Origin: Pseudomonas brassicacearum subsp. neoaurantiaca
GTDB taxonomy: Bacteria; Pseudomonadota; Gammaproteobacteria; Pseudomonadales; Pseudomonadaceae
Direction: 5' to 3'
DNA: 64,000 nt
Assembly (NCBI RefSeq): GCF_013608025.1
Contig: NZ_VDLV01000008.1
Coordinates: forward strand, 56,100-120,099
Position numbers and translations under genes: made by a program. The notes beneath the pieces are model-generated. The model worked only from the letters and a program-made list of their open reading frames with translations. It was not told the origin of the DNA and did not search any database. Of the stretch, positions 25,489-34,302 are shown in pieces (within the stretch, counting starts at the first letter, position 1; every line of letters starts with the position of its first letter).

Positions 25489-27294
25489 TTAGTAGCCCAG
25501 CGCGAAGTCTTCTTCTTTCATGTCCATCAGGTTGTTGGCGCCCGACAGCATGGTTGCCACGTGGGTACGGGTACGCGGCAGGATGCGTTGGAAGTAGAAG
25601 CGCGCGGTCTGCAGCTTGGCGGTGTAAAAGGCTTCTTCAGTGGTGCCGGCTGCGAGTTTTTCCGCCGCCAGGCGCGCCATGTCGGCCCAGAAATAAGCCA
25701 GGCAGGCATAACCGGAATACATCAGGTAGTCCACCGAGGCCGCGCCGACTTCTTCGCGATCCTTCATGGCGGCCATGCCGACCTTCATGGTCAACTCGCC
25801 CCATTCCTTGTTCAACGCAGCCAGGGGCTCCACGAACTCCTTGACCGCTTCGTTGCCTTCGTTGCCCTGGCAGAATTTGTGGACGATCTTGGTGAAGCCC
25901 TTGAGCGCTTCGCCCTGGGTCATCAGCACTTTACGGCCCAGCAGGTCCAATGCCTGGATACCGGTGGTGCCTTCGTACAGCATCGAGATACGGCTGTCGC
26001 GCACGTTCTGCTCCATGCCCCACTCGGCGATGAAACCGTGACCGCCGTAGATCTGCACGCCGTGGTTGGCCGATTCGAAGCCGACTTCGGTCATGAAGGC
26101 CTTGGCGATCGGCGTCATGAACGCCAGCAGCGCGTCGGCTTTCTTCTTCTCTTCTTCGTCCACGCCGTACTTGACGATATCGACCTGCTTGGCGGTGAAG
26201 TAGACCATCGCCCGGTTGCCTTCTGCGAAGGCTTTCATGGTCAGCAGCATGCGACGCACGTCAGGGTGGACAATGATCGGGTCGGCTGCCTTGTCCGGCG
26301 CTTTCGGGCCAGTCAGGGAACGCATCTGCAGGCGATCACGAGCGTATTTCAGGCCGCCCTGGAAGCCGATCTCGGCGTGGGCCAGGCCTTGCAGCGCGGT
26401 GCCCAGGCGTGCGGTGTTCATGAAGGTGAACATGCAGTTCAGGCCTTTGTTCGCCGGGCCGATCAGGAAACCGGTGGCCGCGTCGAAGTTCATCACGCAG
26501 GTGGCGTTGCCATGGATGCCCATCTTGTGTTCCAGGGAACCACAGCTCACGGCATTGCGCTGACCAACAGTGCCATCGGCGTTAGGCAGGAATTTCGGCA
26601 CGATGAACAGCGAAATGCCCTTGGTGCCGGCCGGTGCGTCCGGCAGGCGTGCCAGCACGATGTGGACGATGTTGTCGGCCATGTCGTGTTCGCCGGCCGA
26701 GATGAAGATCTTGGTGCCGGTCACTTTGTAGGAACCATCGGCCTGAGGCTCGGCCTTGGTGCGCAGCATGCCCAGGTCGGTGCCGCAGTGAGGTTCGGTC
26801 AGGCACATGGTGCCGGTCCATTCGCCGGACACCAGCTTGGTCAGGTAAGCCTCTTGCTGCTCGGGCGTACCGTGTTCGGAAATGGTGTTCATCGCGCCAT
26901 GGGACAGGCCCGGGTACATGCCCCACGACCAGTTGGCTTCGCCGACCATCTCGCTGACCGCCAGGCCCAGGGACTCCGGCAAGCCTTGACCGCCATGCTC
27001 GACGTCGTGGGCCAGGCTTGGCCAGCCGCCTTCGACGAACTGCTTGTAGGCTTCCTTGAAGCCGGTCGGGGTTTTCACGCCGGACTCGCTCCAGGTGCAA
27101 CCTTCCAGGTCACCCACGCGATTCAGCGGAGCCAGCACCTGCTCACAAAACTTGGCGCCTTCTTCGAGAATGGCGTCAACCATGTCCGGAGTTGCGTCCT
27201 GGCAAGCCGGAAGGCTCTGATAATGCGCTTCGTAGCCGAGCAGTTCGTCACGAACGAAGCGAATATCACGCAAGGGGGCCTTGTAGTCAGGCAT
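25489..27294 (-). CDS. Acyl-CoA dehydrogenase, FadE-type, paralogue 3
   Basis: This 601-residue member of the trio carries PDYKAPLRDIRFVRDELLGYE, CLTEPHCGTDLGML, KIFISAGEHDMADNI, GLNCMFTFMNTARLG, QIYGGHGFIAEWG and MLYEGTTGIQALDLLGRK. It matches the large acyl-CoA dehydrogenase class with a C-terminal extra domain. The ATG at 27294 starts the shared N-terminus; the frame opening at 27354 adds 20 unrelated residues. A PsrA-type box lies about 58 bases upstream, which supports induction by long-chain fatty acids. It has its own terminator and is likely monocistronic. Confidence 0.94.
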   Translation of the reverse strand: MPDYKAPLRDIRFVRDELLGYEAHYQSLPACQDATPDMVDAILEEGAKFCEQVLAPLNRVGDLEGCTWSESGVKTPTGFKEAYKQFVEGGWPSLAHDVEHGGQGLPESLGLAVSEMVGEANWSWGMYPGLSHGAMNTISEHGTPEQQEAYLTKLVSGEWTGTMCLTEPHCGTDLGMLRTKAEPQADGSYKVTGTKIFISAGEHDMADNIVHIVLARLPDAPAGTKGISLFIVPKFLPNADGTVGQRNAVSCGSLEHKMGIHGNATCVMNFDAATGFLIGPANKGLNCMFTFMNTARLGTALQGLAHAEIGFQGGLKYARDRLQMRSLTGPKAPDKAADPIIVHPDVRRMLLTMKAFAEGNRAMVYFTAKQVDIVKYGVDEEEKKKADALLAFMTPIAKAFMTEVGFESANHGVQIYGGHGFIAEWGMEQNVRDSRISMLYEGTTGIQALDLLGRKVLMTQGEALKGFTKIVHKFCQGNEGNEAVKEFVEPLAALNKEWGELTMKVGMAAMKDREEVGAASVDYLMYSGYACLAYFWADMARLAAEKLAAGTTEEAFYTAKLQTARFYFQRILPRTRTHVATMLSGANNLMDMKEEDFALGY

Positions 27295-27351
27295 AGCGAT
27301 AACCTCTGCTGATGTAACCGGGGATGAACGACCGTGGTTTTTTATAGCGGT

Positions 27352-27365
27352 CAAACAGGTGTTTG
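27352..27365. promoter_or_regulatory. PsrA-type operator (CAAAC-N4-GTTTG)
   Basis: CAAACAGGTGTTTG fits the remembered PsrA consensus of C/G-AAAC, 2-4 bases, GTTT-C/G. PsrA is the TetR-family fatty-acid regulator of Pseudomonas. An overlapping imperfect copy, GAAAC-ATAC-GTTTA, follows at 27364-27377. The site is placed for repression of the acyl-CoA dehydrogenase gene starting at 27294. Confidence 0.6.
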
Positions 27366-27519
27366 AAACATACGTTTACGCCTAAATCTTGTCAAGCGTC
27401 GATCTTTTGCCATTCGTCATCGTCTTGCAGAAGTCAGGGAAGCGAGAAACTCCGCCCAAGGAACAACCTTGGCGGGGCGGCGCATGGAAAGATTAGTTGA
27501 GCGAGAAGGAGTTAGAGAC

Positions 27520-27549
27520 GAAAACGCCGCGAATAATCGCGGCGTTTTC
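27520..27549. terminator. Bidirectional terminator
   Basis: AAAACGCCGCGA-ATAA-TCGCGGCGTTTT is a 12-bp perfect stem with T runs on both strands. It follows the stop of the small gene at 27570 on the minus strand. Confidence 0.85.
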
Positions 27550-27569
27550 ACAGCATCTGAAAAGCAATA

Positions 27570-27866
27570 TCAGGCAAATGTATCGATCAATGTTCCCAGC
27601 ATTTCGTCGGAAGCCTTGGCAACATTCACACCCAGTTGCACCTGAAACTTGCCTTGGGCCATTTCGACCATGTTGCTAGCCACGTCCGACTGCTGGCTGC
27701 GATCCACCGAACGCAGGCGGTCAGCCTGGATCTCGGACGACTGGCTGGTGACCGAACGCTCGATTGTGTTGTTGGCAATCTGGCTGGAGGCCTGATCGAC
27801 ACGGTTCTGCCCTGTCTGAATCGTGCTCAGACCGGCATAGAACGCGGTGTTTCCTGAGATTTCCAT
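27570..27866 (-). CDS. Small flagellar rod/hook-like protein
   Basis: This is a 98-residue protein with no membrane segment. Its N-terminus (SGNTAFYAGLSTIQTGQNRVDQASSQIANNTI) resembles the N-terminal rod/hook motif of FlgB, FlgC and FlgK, where a helix ends in SxNIAN. The C-terminus (ASNMVEMAQGKFQVQLGV then DEMLGTLID) resembles the matching C-terminal helix. The middle domain of true rod proteins is missing, leaving only the coiled-coil ends. It is not near flagellar genes; the same position beside bioD is held by PA0505 in P. aeruginosa as I recall. Function unknown. Confidence 0.8.
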   Translation of the reverse strand: MEISGNTAFYAGLSTIQTGQNRVDQASSQIANNTIERSVTSQSSEIQADRLRSVDRSQQSDVASNMVEMAQGKFQVQLGVNVAKASDEMLGTLIDTFA

Positions 27867-27985
27867 GGCAGGGCTCGTCTACTTGAAGGGGTCGACACCG
27901 GCATTGAACCAGATGCCTTGGCAAAAGGCCCGACAAAAACACTAATGGCACAGTGCCTTGTCATAGGCAAAACCTTGGCGTGATG

Positions 27986-28666
27986 TCAGTCCAGCAGATC
28001 CAACTGCAGGTGCTCGGCCACCGCTTCAGCCGTTACGCTCTGGATTCGCGCCACCCGGCCCAGGCAGGGCGCCGGCAGGCGTTCGGCCAGGGTTGCCAGG
28101 TTTTCTTCAAGGCGCGAGGTGGCCGGGTCGATGATATTTGCCACCCAACCGGCCAGTTGCAAGCCGTCACGGGCAATAGCCTCGGCGGTCAACAATGCAT
28201 GACTGATACACCCCAGGCGCACGCCCACCACCAGGATCACCGGCAAACCCAGCGCTATCGCCAGGTCGGAAAGATTGTCCTGGCCGGCCAACGGTACACG
28301 CCAACCGCCCGCGCCTTCGATCAAGGTGAAGTCGGCGTCCAGCGCCAGCACTTCGCGCATCGGGCCGAGCAGCGACTGTACCGTCAACGCCACGCCGGCT
28401 TCCCGCGCGGCCAGATGCGGCGCAATGGCCGGTTCGAACGCCACCGGATTGACCTGTGCATAACTCAACGGCACCGAGCATTCAGCCAGCAACGCCAAGG
28501 CGTCGGCATTGCGCAGGCCTTTAGGCGTCACGTTGCAGCCGGAGGCCACCGGCTTGCCGGCAGCCGTGCTCATGCCGGCCTGTCGCGCCGCGTGAAGCAG
28601 GCCCGCCGCAACGGTGGTCTTGCCCACATCGGTGTCGGTGCCGGTGATGAAATAAGCCTGGCTCAT
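27986..28666 (-). CDS. bioD: Dethiobiotin synthetase
   Basis: This 226-residue ATPase of the BioD family carboxylates 7,8-diaminopelargonic acid to dethiobiotin. The P-loop [17 protein letters not shown] is at the N-terminus. A substrate-binding KPVASGC segment and the [12 protein letters not shown] motif are also present. It is the last gene of the bioF-bioH-bioC-bioD unit and its ATG overlaps the bioC stop (ATGA). Length and motifs are normal. Confidence 0.96.
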   Translation of the reverse strand: MSQAYFITGTDTDVGKTTVAAGLLHAARQAGMSTAAGKPVASGCNVTPKGLRNADALALLAECSVPLSYAQVNPVAFEPAIAPHLAAREAGVALTVQSLLGPMREVLALDADFTLIEGAGGWRVPLAGQDNLSDLAIALGLPVILVVGVRLGCISHALLTAEAIARDGLQLAGWVANIIDPATSRLEENLATLAERLPAPCLGRVARIQSVTAEAVAEHLQLDLLD

Positions 28667-29472
28667 AGCGGTTTCTCCAACACGGCGTAGACCACCTGGT
28701 AGGTCGCGGGAAGGCCCTGGGCCTGGCGGAACTGTTCGTAGGCTTCGACCAACGCGAGGATTCGCGCCCTGCCCGTCAATCCTCCGGGTCGGCCCGGGTT
28801 GAGATTATGAGCGCCCAATGCTTTCAATTCGTGGGTCAGGCTACGGACATCCGGGTAGTGCAATACGTGGGGCTGATTTTCCAGACCGAGGACGTTCAAT
28901 CCACTGTTCGCGCACAACTGTTGATAAGTCTCGAAATCACGGAAACGGTTGACGTGTACCCAGCCATCCACCTGACGCCAACTGTCGCGTAATTCGTACA
29001 GTGTGCCGACACAAAGGCTGGTAAAGGCAAACACGCCGCCCGGTTTCAATACGCGATGGGCCTCGCTCAGCACCGAGGCAAAATCGGCGCACCACTGCAC
29101 CGCAAGACTGGAGAAAACCAAATCACAGCTCGCCGCCTGCAAAGGCAGTCGCTCAGCATCACCGGCGATAAAATGCGCGGCCCCGCCTTGTGGACGAGCA
29201 TGGTTGAGCATGCCTTCGGCGATATCCAGGGCGAAGCCGGTGTCCTCGCCGAAACGAGCGCCCAAGGCTCGGGTGAAATAACCAGTGCCACAGCCCAGGT
29301 CCATCCAGCGCTGCGGATCGAGCGACGAAGGCAGTCGCCCAAGCAATTGCTGACCCACGTCACGCTGCAGTTCAGCGACGCTGTCATAGCTGGCCGCCGC
29401 TCGGGAAAACGACGCCGCGACCTGACGTTTATCGGGCAAGGCGCCAGGTAACTTCACAGACAAATCAGTCAT
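28663..29472 (-). CDS. bioC: Malonyl-ACP O-methyltransferase
   Basis: This 269-residue class I SAM methyltransferase caps malonyl-ACP as a methyl ester so that fatty-acid synthesis can build pimeloyl-ACP. The SAM motif is [15 protein letters not shown], followed by the acidic residue in ALDIAEGML and the [20 protein letters not shown] motif. The N-terminal [25 protein letters not shown] is typical of BioC. The ATG at 29472 overlaps the bioH end by eight bases; longer upstream frames are rejected because they run back through bioH. Confidence 0.95.
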   Translation of the reverse strand: MTDLSVKLPGALPDKRQVAASFSRAAASYDSVAELQRDVGQQLLGRLPSSLDPQRWMDLGCGTGYFTRALGARFGEDTGFALDIAEGMLNHARPQGGAAHFIAGDAERLPLQAASCDLVFSSLAVQWCADFASVLSEAHRVLKPGGVFAFTSLCVGTLYELRDSWRQVDGWVHVNRFRDFETYQQLCANSGLNVLGLENQPHVLHYPDVRSLTHELKALGAHNLNPGRPGGLTGRARILALVEAYEQFRQAQGLPATYQVVYAVLEKPL

Positions 29473-30196
29473 CACCGGACTCATGCAAGAAAGCCTGGAT
29501 CGCCCCCGCCACGCCGTGGGGATCTTCCAGAGGAAATGCGTGGCCGGCCTGTTCAATCAGGCCGATTTCGACGTCCGGCAGCAACGCCAACAACTCGCCC
29601 GCTGCTTCGGCTGGGACCAAGGCATCGAGCCCGGCAAACAAATGCAGCTGCGGACCGCGAAACCCCTGCAATGCAGCGCGGGTATCAAGCAGCGCCAACA
29701 ACTCGAGCCCGGCCATCAGTACTTCGGGCGCTGTGTTCGGTGCGCCGCCGAGCAACAATCGCGACAATCCCCGTGGGTCGCCACAACCTTGGGCGCACAG
29801 CAAGCTGAAGCGCTTGAGCGTCTGGCGCGGATCGGCAGCACACCCGGCAAGAAACCCATCGAAGGTCTCACCGGCCATCGCGCTCGGCCATTGCTCATGG
29901 GCTACAAAAGACACGTTGCTGGCCAAAGTCAGCACGCCGCAGCAGCGCTCGCCCCGGCGCGCTGCCAGTTCCGCGGCCAACATGCCACCCAGGGACCAGC
30001 CTCCGAGCCAGGCATCCTGGGGCAATGTAGCGTCCAACTCATCGACCCAATCCGTCAGATTGCTTGAAGTCAGCGCCGGCAAGGGCTCGATTTCCACCTG
30101 CAGATGTTCGTCCAGCCCTTGCAGCGCCGCGGCAAGAGGTTCCAAGGGCGAAACGCCCAAACCCCAACCGGGCAGCAAAATCAGTCGATCACGCAT
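29465..30196 (-). CDS. bioH: Pimeloyl-ACP methyl ester esterase
   Basis: This 243-residue alpha/beta hydrolase ends the pimelate-building cycle by removing the methyl ester. It has [18 protein letters not shown] at the N-terminus, the nucleophile Ser in [14 protein letters not shown], and a C-terminal His in [12 protein letters not shown]. The ATG at 30196 overlaps bioF by eight bases. Possession of both bioC and bioH in one operon means the E. coli-type pimelate route is complete here. Confidence 0.94.
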   Translation of the reverse strand: MRDRLILLPGWGLGVSPLEPLAAALQGLDEHLQVEIEPLPALTSSNLTDWVDELDATLPQDAWLGGWSLGGMLAAELAARRGERCCGVLTLASNVSFVAHEQWPSAMAGETFDGFLAGCAADPRQTLKRFSLLCAQGCGDPRGLSRLLLGGAPNTAPEVLMAGLELLALLDTRAALQGFRGPQLHLFAGLDALVPAEAAGELLALLPDVEIGLIEQAGHAFPLEDPHGVAGAIQAFLHESGDD

Positions 30197-31367
30197 GGCT
30201 TGGCTCCGGTCCCAGTTGGGCAAAACACTCTGCCAGTGCCTCTAACAATAGTTGCACCTGGGCTTCGCTGTGAGCGGCGGTCAGGGTCACCCGCAGACGA
30301 GCACTGCCGGCGGGCACGGTAGGTGGACGGATCGCGGTCACCATCAGCCCCCGTTCACGCAGCATGCGGGACAGCTGCATCGCCCGCCCGGCATCGCCGA
30401 TCAGGATGGGCTGGATCGGCGTAAAACTATCCATCAGTTGCAAACCGATCTGCTCGGCGCCTTGGCGGAACTGGCGGATCAGCCGCTGCAAATGCTCTCG
30501 CCGCCAATGTTCGCTGCGCAGCAGTTCAAGGCTCTTGAGCGTGGCGCAGGCCAGGGCTGGCGGTTGGCTGGTGGTGTAGATGTAGGGACGCGCGAACTGA
30601 ACCAGGCTCTCGATCAAATCCTCACTGCCGGCCACAAAGGCACCGGCGGTGCCAAACGCCTTGCCCAGCGTGCCGACCAGCACAGGCACGTCCTCCTGGC
30701 TCAGACCGAAGTGTTCGACGACACCACCGCCGCTGGCGCCCAGCGTGCCGAAGCCGTGGGCATCATCCACCATCAGCCAGGCGCCCTTGGCCTTGGCTTC
30801 ATGGGCGAGGGCCGGCAAGTCGGCGACGTCGCCGTCCATGCTGAATACCCCATCGGTGACCACCAAGGTGTTACCAACCGCTTTTTCCAGGCGCTGGGCC
30901 AGGCTCCGGGCATCGTTGTGCAGATAACGGTTGAAACGCGCGCCGGACAACAACCCGCCATCGATCAATGAAGCGTGGTTGAGGCGATCCTCCAGCACGG
31001 TGTCGCCCTGCCCGACCAACGCCGTGACCGCGCCGAGATTGGCCATGTAGCCGGTGGTGAACAGCAACGCCCGTGGGCGGCCGGTCAGCTCGGCCAATGC
31101 TTCTTCCAAGGCGTGATGCGGCCCGCTGTGGCCGATTACCAGATGAGAGGCACCGCCGCCGACGCCCCAACGCGCGGCACCTTCGCGCCAGGCCTCGATC
31201 ACTTGCGGGTGATTGGCCAGGCCCAGGTAATCGTTGTTGCAGAACGCCAATAGCGGCTGGCCATCGACCACCACTTCCGGGCCTTGGGGGCTTTCGAGCA
31301 GCGGGCGCTGGCGATAAAGATTTTCAGCACGACGGGCAGCCAGGCGTGCGGCGAGATCGAAGGGCAT
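30189..31367 (-). CDS. bioF: 8-amino-7-oxononanoate synthase
   Basis: This 392-residue PLP enzyme of the alpha-oxoamine synthase family condenses pimeloyl-ACP (or CoA) with alanine. Family motifs are [13 protein letters not shown], the [10 protein letters not shown] strand with the PLP-contacting Asp-x-x-His, and the lysine in [15 protein letters not shown]. It begins the tight bioFHCD unit. A REPIN lies between it and bioB, so transcription from the bioB promoter must pass through that hairpin. Confidence 0.96.
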   Translation of the reverse strand: MPFDLAARLAARRAENLYRQRPLLESPQGPEVVVDGQPLLAFCNNDYLGLANHPQVIEAWREGAARWGVGGGASHLVIGHSGPHHALEEALAELTGRPRALLFTTGYMANLGAVTALVGQGDTVLEDRLNHASLIDGGLLSGARFNRYLHNDARSLAQRLEKAVGNTLVVTDGVFSMDGDVADLPALAHEAKAKGAWLMVDDAHGFGTLGASGGGVVEHFGLSQEDVPVLVGTLGKAFGTAGAFVAGSEDLIESLVQFARPYIYTTSQPPALACATLKSLELLRSEHWRREHLQRLIRQFRQGAEQIGLQLMDSFTPIQPILIGDAGRAMQLSRMLRERGLMVTAIRPPTVPAGSARLRVTLTAAHSEAQVQLLLEALAECFAQLGPEPSHA

Positions 31368-31404
31368 GCAGGCCTCAACTGTTTAAAGACTGGCCAAAGC
31401 CCCT

Positions 31405-31494
31405 TGTGGGAGCGAGCTTGCTCGCGATAGCGGTGAGCCAGTCGACATAAATGTTGAATGTTCCATCGCCATCGCGAGCAAGCTCGCTCCCACA
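31405..31494. repeat. REPIN, type A, between bioB and bioF
   Basis: TGTGGGAGCGAGCTTGCTCG and its inverse lie in the 162-base gap inside the biotin gene group. Confidence 0.9.
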
Positions 31495-31529
31495 GGGTCT
31501 TGCATTCCAATCAGGGAATCGGTGCGTGA

Positions 31530-32585
31530 TCAAACAGCGGCGTTATAGAACTGCTCGCTGCTCTTCTGCTCCACCAATGCCTGCTCGATCGCAGCCTGGT
31601 GCACTTCATCGGCATGTTCTTCACGGGCTTCCGGCTGGATGCCCAGGCGCGCAAACAGCTGCATGTCCTTGTCAGCCTGCGGGTTGGCGGTGGTCAGCAG
31701 CTTGTCGCCGTAGAAGATCGAGTTCGCGCCGGCGAAAAACGCCAGGGCCTGCATTTGCTCGTTCATCGCTTCGCGGCCGGCGGACAAGCGCACGTGGGAT
31801 TTCGGCATGAGGATCCGCGCCACGGCCAGCATCCGGATGAAATCGAACGGATCGACGTCCTCGGCATTCTCCAGCGGCGTGCCGGCGACTTTCACCAGCA
31901 TGTTGATCGGCACCGATTCCGGGTGTTCCGGCAGGTTTGCCAGTTGGATCAGCAGATTGGCGCGATCGTCCAGGGACTCGCCCATGCCGAGGATCCCGCC
32001 GGAGCAGATCTTCATGCCCGAATCACGCACATAGGCCAGGGTCTGCAGGCGCTCGCTGTAGGTGCGGGTGGTGATGATGCTGCCGTAGAACTCAGGCGAC
32101 GTATCGAGGTTGTGGTTGTAGTAATCCAGGCCGGCCTGGGCCAGCGCTTCGGTCTGGTCCTGGTCGAGGCGGCCCAGGGTCATGCAGGTCTCCAGGCCCA
32201 TGGCCTTCACACCCTTGACCATCTCCAGCACGTAAGGCATGTCCTTGGCCGACGGGTGCTTCCACGCCGCGCCCATGCAGAATCGGGTCGAACCGATGGC
32301 CTTGGCCCGAGCCGCCTCTTCGAGGACCTTCTGCACTTCCAGCAATTTCTCTTTTTCCAGCCCGGTGTTGTAGTGGCCGGACTGCGGACAATATTTGCAA
32401 TCTTCCGGGCAAGCGCCGGTCTTGATCGACAGCAGCGTGGAAACCTGGACGCGGTTCGCGTCGAAGTGCGCGCGGTGCACGGTCTGCGCCTGGAAAAGCA
32501 GGTCGTTGAATGGCTGGACGAAGAGTGCTTTGACTTCGGCCAAAGACCAGTCATGACGCAGGTTGGCAGTGGTGCTGGCGCTCAT
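31530..32585 (-). CDS. bioB: Biotin synthase
   Basis: This 351-residue radical SAM enzyme inserts sulfur into dethiobiotin. The SAM cluster Cys are 59, 63 and 66 in [11 protein letters not shown]. Later come the [21 protein letters not shown] region and the [33 protein letters not shown] region with the 2Fe-2S ligand Arg. I chose the ATG at 32585, six bases after AAGGAA, instead of the ATG two codons earlier. The promoter region holds a BirA-type operator overlapping the neighbouring comF start. Confidence 0.96.
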   Translation of the reverse strand: MSASTTANLRHDWSLAEVKALFVQPFNDLLFQAQTVHRAHFDANRVQVSTLLSIKTGACPEDCKYCPQSGHYNTGLEKEKLLEVQKVLEEAARAKAIGSTRFCMGAAWKHPSAKDMPYVLEMVKGVKAMGLETCMTLGRLDQDQTEALAQAGLDYYNHNLDTSPEFYGSIITTRTYSERLQTLAYVRDSGMKICSGGILGMGESLDDRANLLIQLANLPEHPESVPINMLVKVAGTPLENAEDVDPFDFIRMLAVARILMPKSHVRLSAGREAMNEQMQALAFFAGANSIFYGDKLLTTANPQADKDMQLFARLGIQPEAREEHADEVHQAAIEQALVEQKSSEQFYNAAV

Positions 32586-32658
32586 GGGCATTTCCTTGAT
32601 TATGCTTGGCTGGCGCCTGGGACACTCAATACCCACAGGCGCGACACGGATGTTCGGC

Positions 32659-32712
32659 ATATTTAAGGAAGAGTCATGCGCTGTCAACCTCGATACAAAC
32701 GGCCGGTTTACA
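32659..32712 (-). promoter_or_regulatory. bioB promoter with BirA-type operator
   Basis: TGTCAACC (32682-32689), 15 bases and GGTTTACA (32705-32712) match the bacterial BirA operator TGTAAACC-N15-GGTTTACA with one mismatch. On the minus strand the mismatched arm contains a perfect -35 TTGACA, followed 17 bases later by AAATAT at 32659-32664. Holo-BirA bound here would cover the -35. The operator also lies within the first 13 codons of comF. Confidence 0.8.
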
Positions 32713-33416
32713 TCTGGTTAAAAAACAAACAATTCTGTCTGTTATGCGGCGAATCCACCGACACACCGCAGCCAATCTGCACGCCTTGTGAAAGCGAGTT
32801 GCCCTGGCTTGGCGATCAATGCAGCGTCTGTGCGCTTCCGCTGCCCATGGCCGGGCTACGCTGCGAACAATGCGCCAATCGACCGCCGGCTTTCGAACGG
32901 GTCGTGGCGCCGTGGATCTATGATTTCCCGGTGGACACGCTGGTCACCCGTTTCAAGCATCAGGCGAAGTGGCCGCTTGGGCGCTTGCTCGGTGAACTGT
33001 TGGCGCAGTCGATCCAACATCAGTTCGATGAAGGGCTGGGGCGTCCCGACGCGCTGGTGCCGGTGCCACTGGCGGCTCGACGCCTCCGGCAGCGCGGTTT
33101 CAACCAGGCGGCGCTGCTGGCCCGTTGGCTCAGCGGGCCGTTGCAGATTCCTTGCGAGGAGAATCTGCTGCTACGCGTCCAGGACACGCCCGCGCAACAG
33201 GCCCTAGATGCCCGGGCGCGGCGTCGCAATCTTCGCCAAGCGTTTGCCTTGGCGCCTGACGCTTTATTGCAAAACCGCCACTTGGCGCTGGTGGATGATG
33301 TGCTCACCACGGGCGCCACGGGTCAGACGCTTGCACGCCTGTTGCTCGATGCTGGCGCTGCCCGGGTCGATGTGTATTGCCTGGCTCGCACGCCAAAACC
33401 CGGTGACCCCGCTTGA
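32676..33416 (+). CDS. comF: ComF-family amidophosphoribosyltransferase-like protein
   Basis: This 246-residue protein has an N-terminal Cys-rich zinc finger ([26 protein letters not shown]) and a C-terminal phosphoribosyltransferase fold with the PRPP-binding [17 protein letters not shown]. ComF/GntX proteins aid DNA uptake or utilisation in other bacteria, but the biochemical activity is uncertain. The ATG at 32676 follows AAGGAAGAG and fits. It diverges from bioB, and the BirA operator covers codons 3-13, so biotin status might also influence comF. Confidence 0.9.
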   Translation: MRCQPRYKRPVYIWLKNKQFCLLCGESTDTPQPICTPCESELPWLGDQCSVCALPLPMAGLRCEQCANRPPAFERVVAPWIYDFPVDTLVTRFKHQAKWPLGRLLGELLAQSIQHQFDEGLGRPDALVPVPLAARRLRQRGFNQAALLARWLSGPLQIPCEENLLLRVQDTPAQQALDARARRRNLRQAFALAPDALLQNRHLALVDDVLTTGATGQTLARLLLDAGAARVDVYCLARTPKPGDPA

Positions 33417-33473
33417 CGCGCCGCCGCCGAGGCGCCAACGTCCGGGCATCGAATCCTGCGCAGTTTTTTCGTC

Positions 33474-34238
33474 ATGTCATTGCCTACGCTCCTGACCCAG
33501 CACATCGTCCGCCGACCACAACGTATCGCGCTATTGCAGCACATCGCCGAACAGGGCTCGATCACCCGCGCAGCCAAGAGCGCGGGCCTGAGCTACAAGG
33601 CCGCATGGGACGCGATTGACGAACTGAACAACCTGGCGGACCAACCGCTGGTCGTACGCAGCGTGGGTGGTAAGGGCGGTGGTGGCACAAAACTGTCGGA
33701 GGAAGGCCAGCGTGTCCTGCGCCTCTATCAGCGCTTGCAAACCTTGCAGGCGCAACTGCTGGAAGCAAGCGAGGACGCAGGGGATTTGGGGCTGCTCAGC
33801 CGATTGATGCTGCGCACCAGCGCCCGGAACCAGCTGCATGGCAAAGTCCTCGGCATCGAGGCCCAAGGTCACAACGACCGGGTGCGCGTGGAGCTGGCCC
33901 GCGGCCTGGTCATCGACACGCAGATCACCCACAACAGCACGCTGCGCCTGGAACTGCAAACCGGTACCGAAGTGGTCGCTTTGATCAAGGCCGGTTGGCT
34001 GGAGCTGTACCCCGCTGATCAGCCAGAACATCCGGGGGCCAACACGCTGCGCGGGGTGATCGAACACATCGCCGTCGCCGAAAACGGCCCCAGCGAAGTG
34101 CGCATCGGCCTGCCCAATGGCCAGACCCTGTGCGCCCTCGCCGATCCGCCTCAGCTCAGTGAGCGAAACCTCGAGACCGGCTCACCGGTCCAAGTGTGGT
34201 TTTCTCCGTCGAATGTGTTGCTGGGCACACCGTTGTAG
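33474..34238 (+). CDS. modE: ModE-family molybdate-dependent regulator
   Basis: This 254-residue protein has an N-terminal LysR-like winged helix (RIALLQHIAEQGSITRAAKSAGLSYKAAWDAIDELNNLADQPLVVRSVGGKGGGGTKLSEEG). Two C-terminal TOBE/MOP domains follow (SARNQLHGKVLGIEA; NTLRGVIEHIAVAENGPSEVRIGLPNGQTL), which bind molybdate. ModE usually represses the modABC transporter when molybdate is plentiful. No mod genes are in the window, so its targets lie elsewhere. Confidence 0.92.
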   Translation: MSLPTLLTQHIVRRPQRIALLQHIAEQGSITRAAKSAGLSYKAAWDAIDELNNLADQPLVVRSVGGKGGGGTKLSEEGQRVLRLYQRLQTLQAQLLEASEDAGDLGLLSRLMLRTSARNQLHGKVLGIEAQGHNDRVRVELARGLVIDTQITHNSTLRLELQTGTEVVALIKAGWLELYPADQPEHPGANTLRGVIEHIAVAENGPSEVRIGLPNGQTLCALADPPQLSERNLETGSPVQVWFSPSNVLLGTPL

Positions 34239-34302
34239 CGCACTGAAACAAAAGCTTCATCGACCCGCTTTAAGGTGACTGCCAAAACCAGCAGGGAGCC
34301 TG

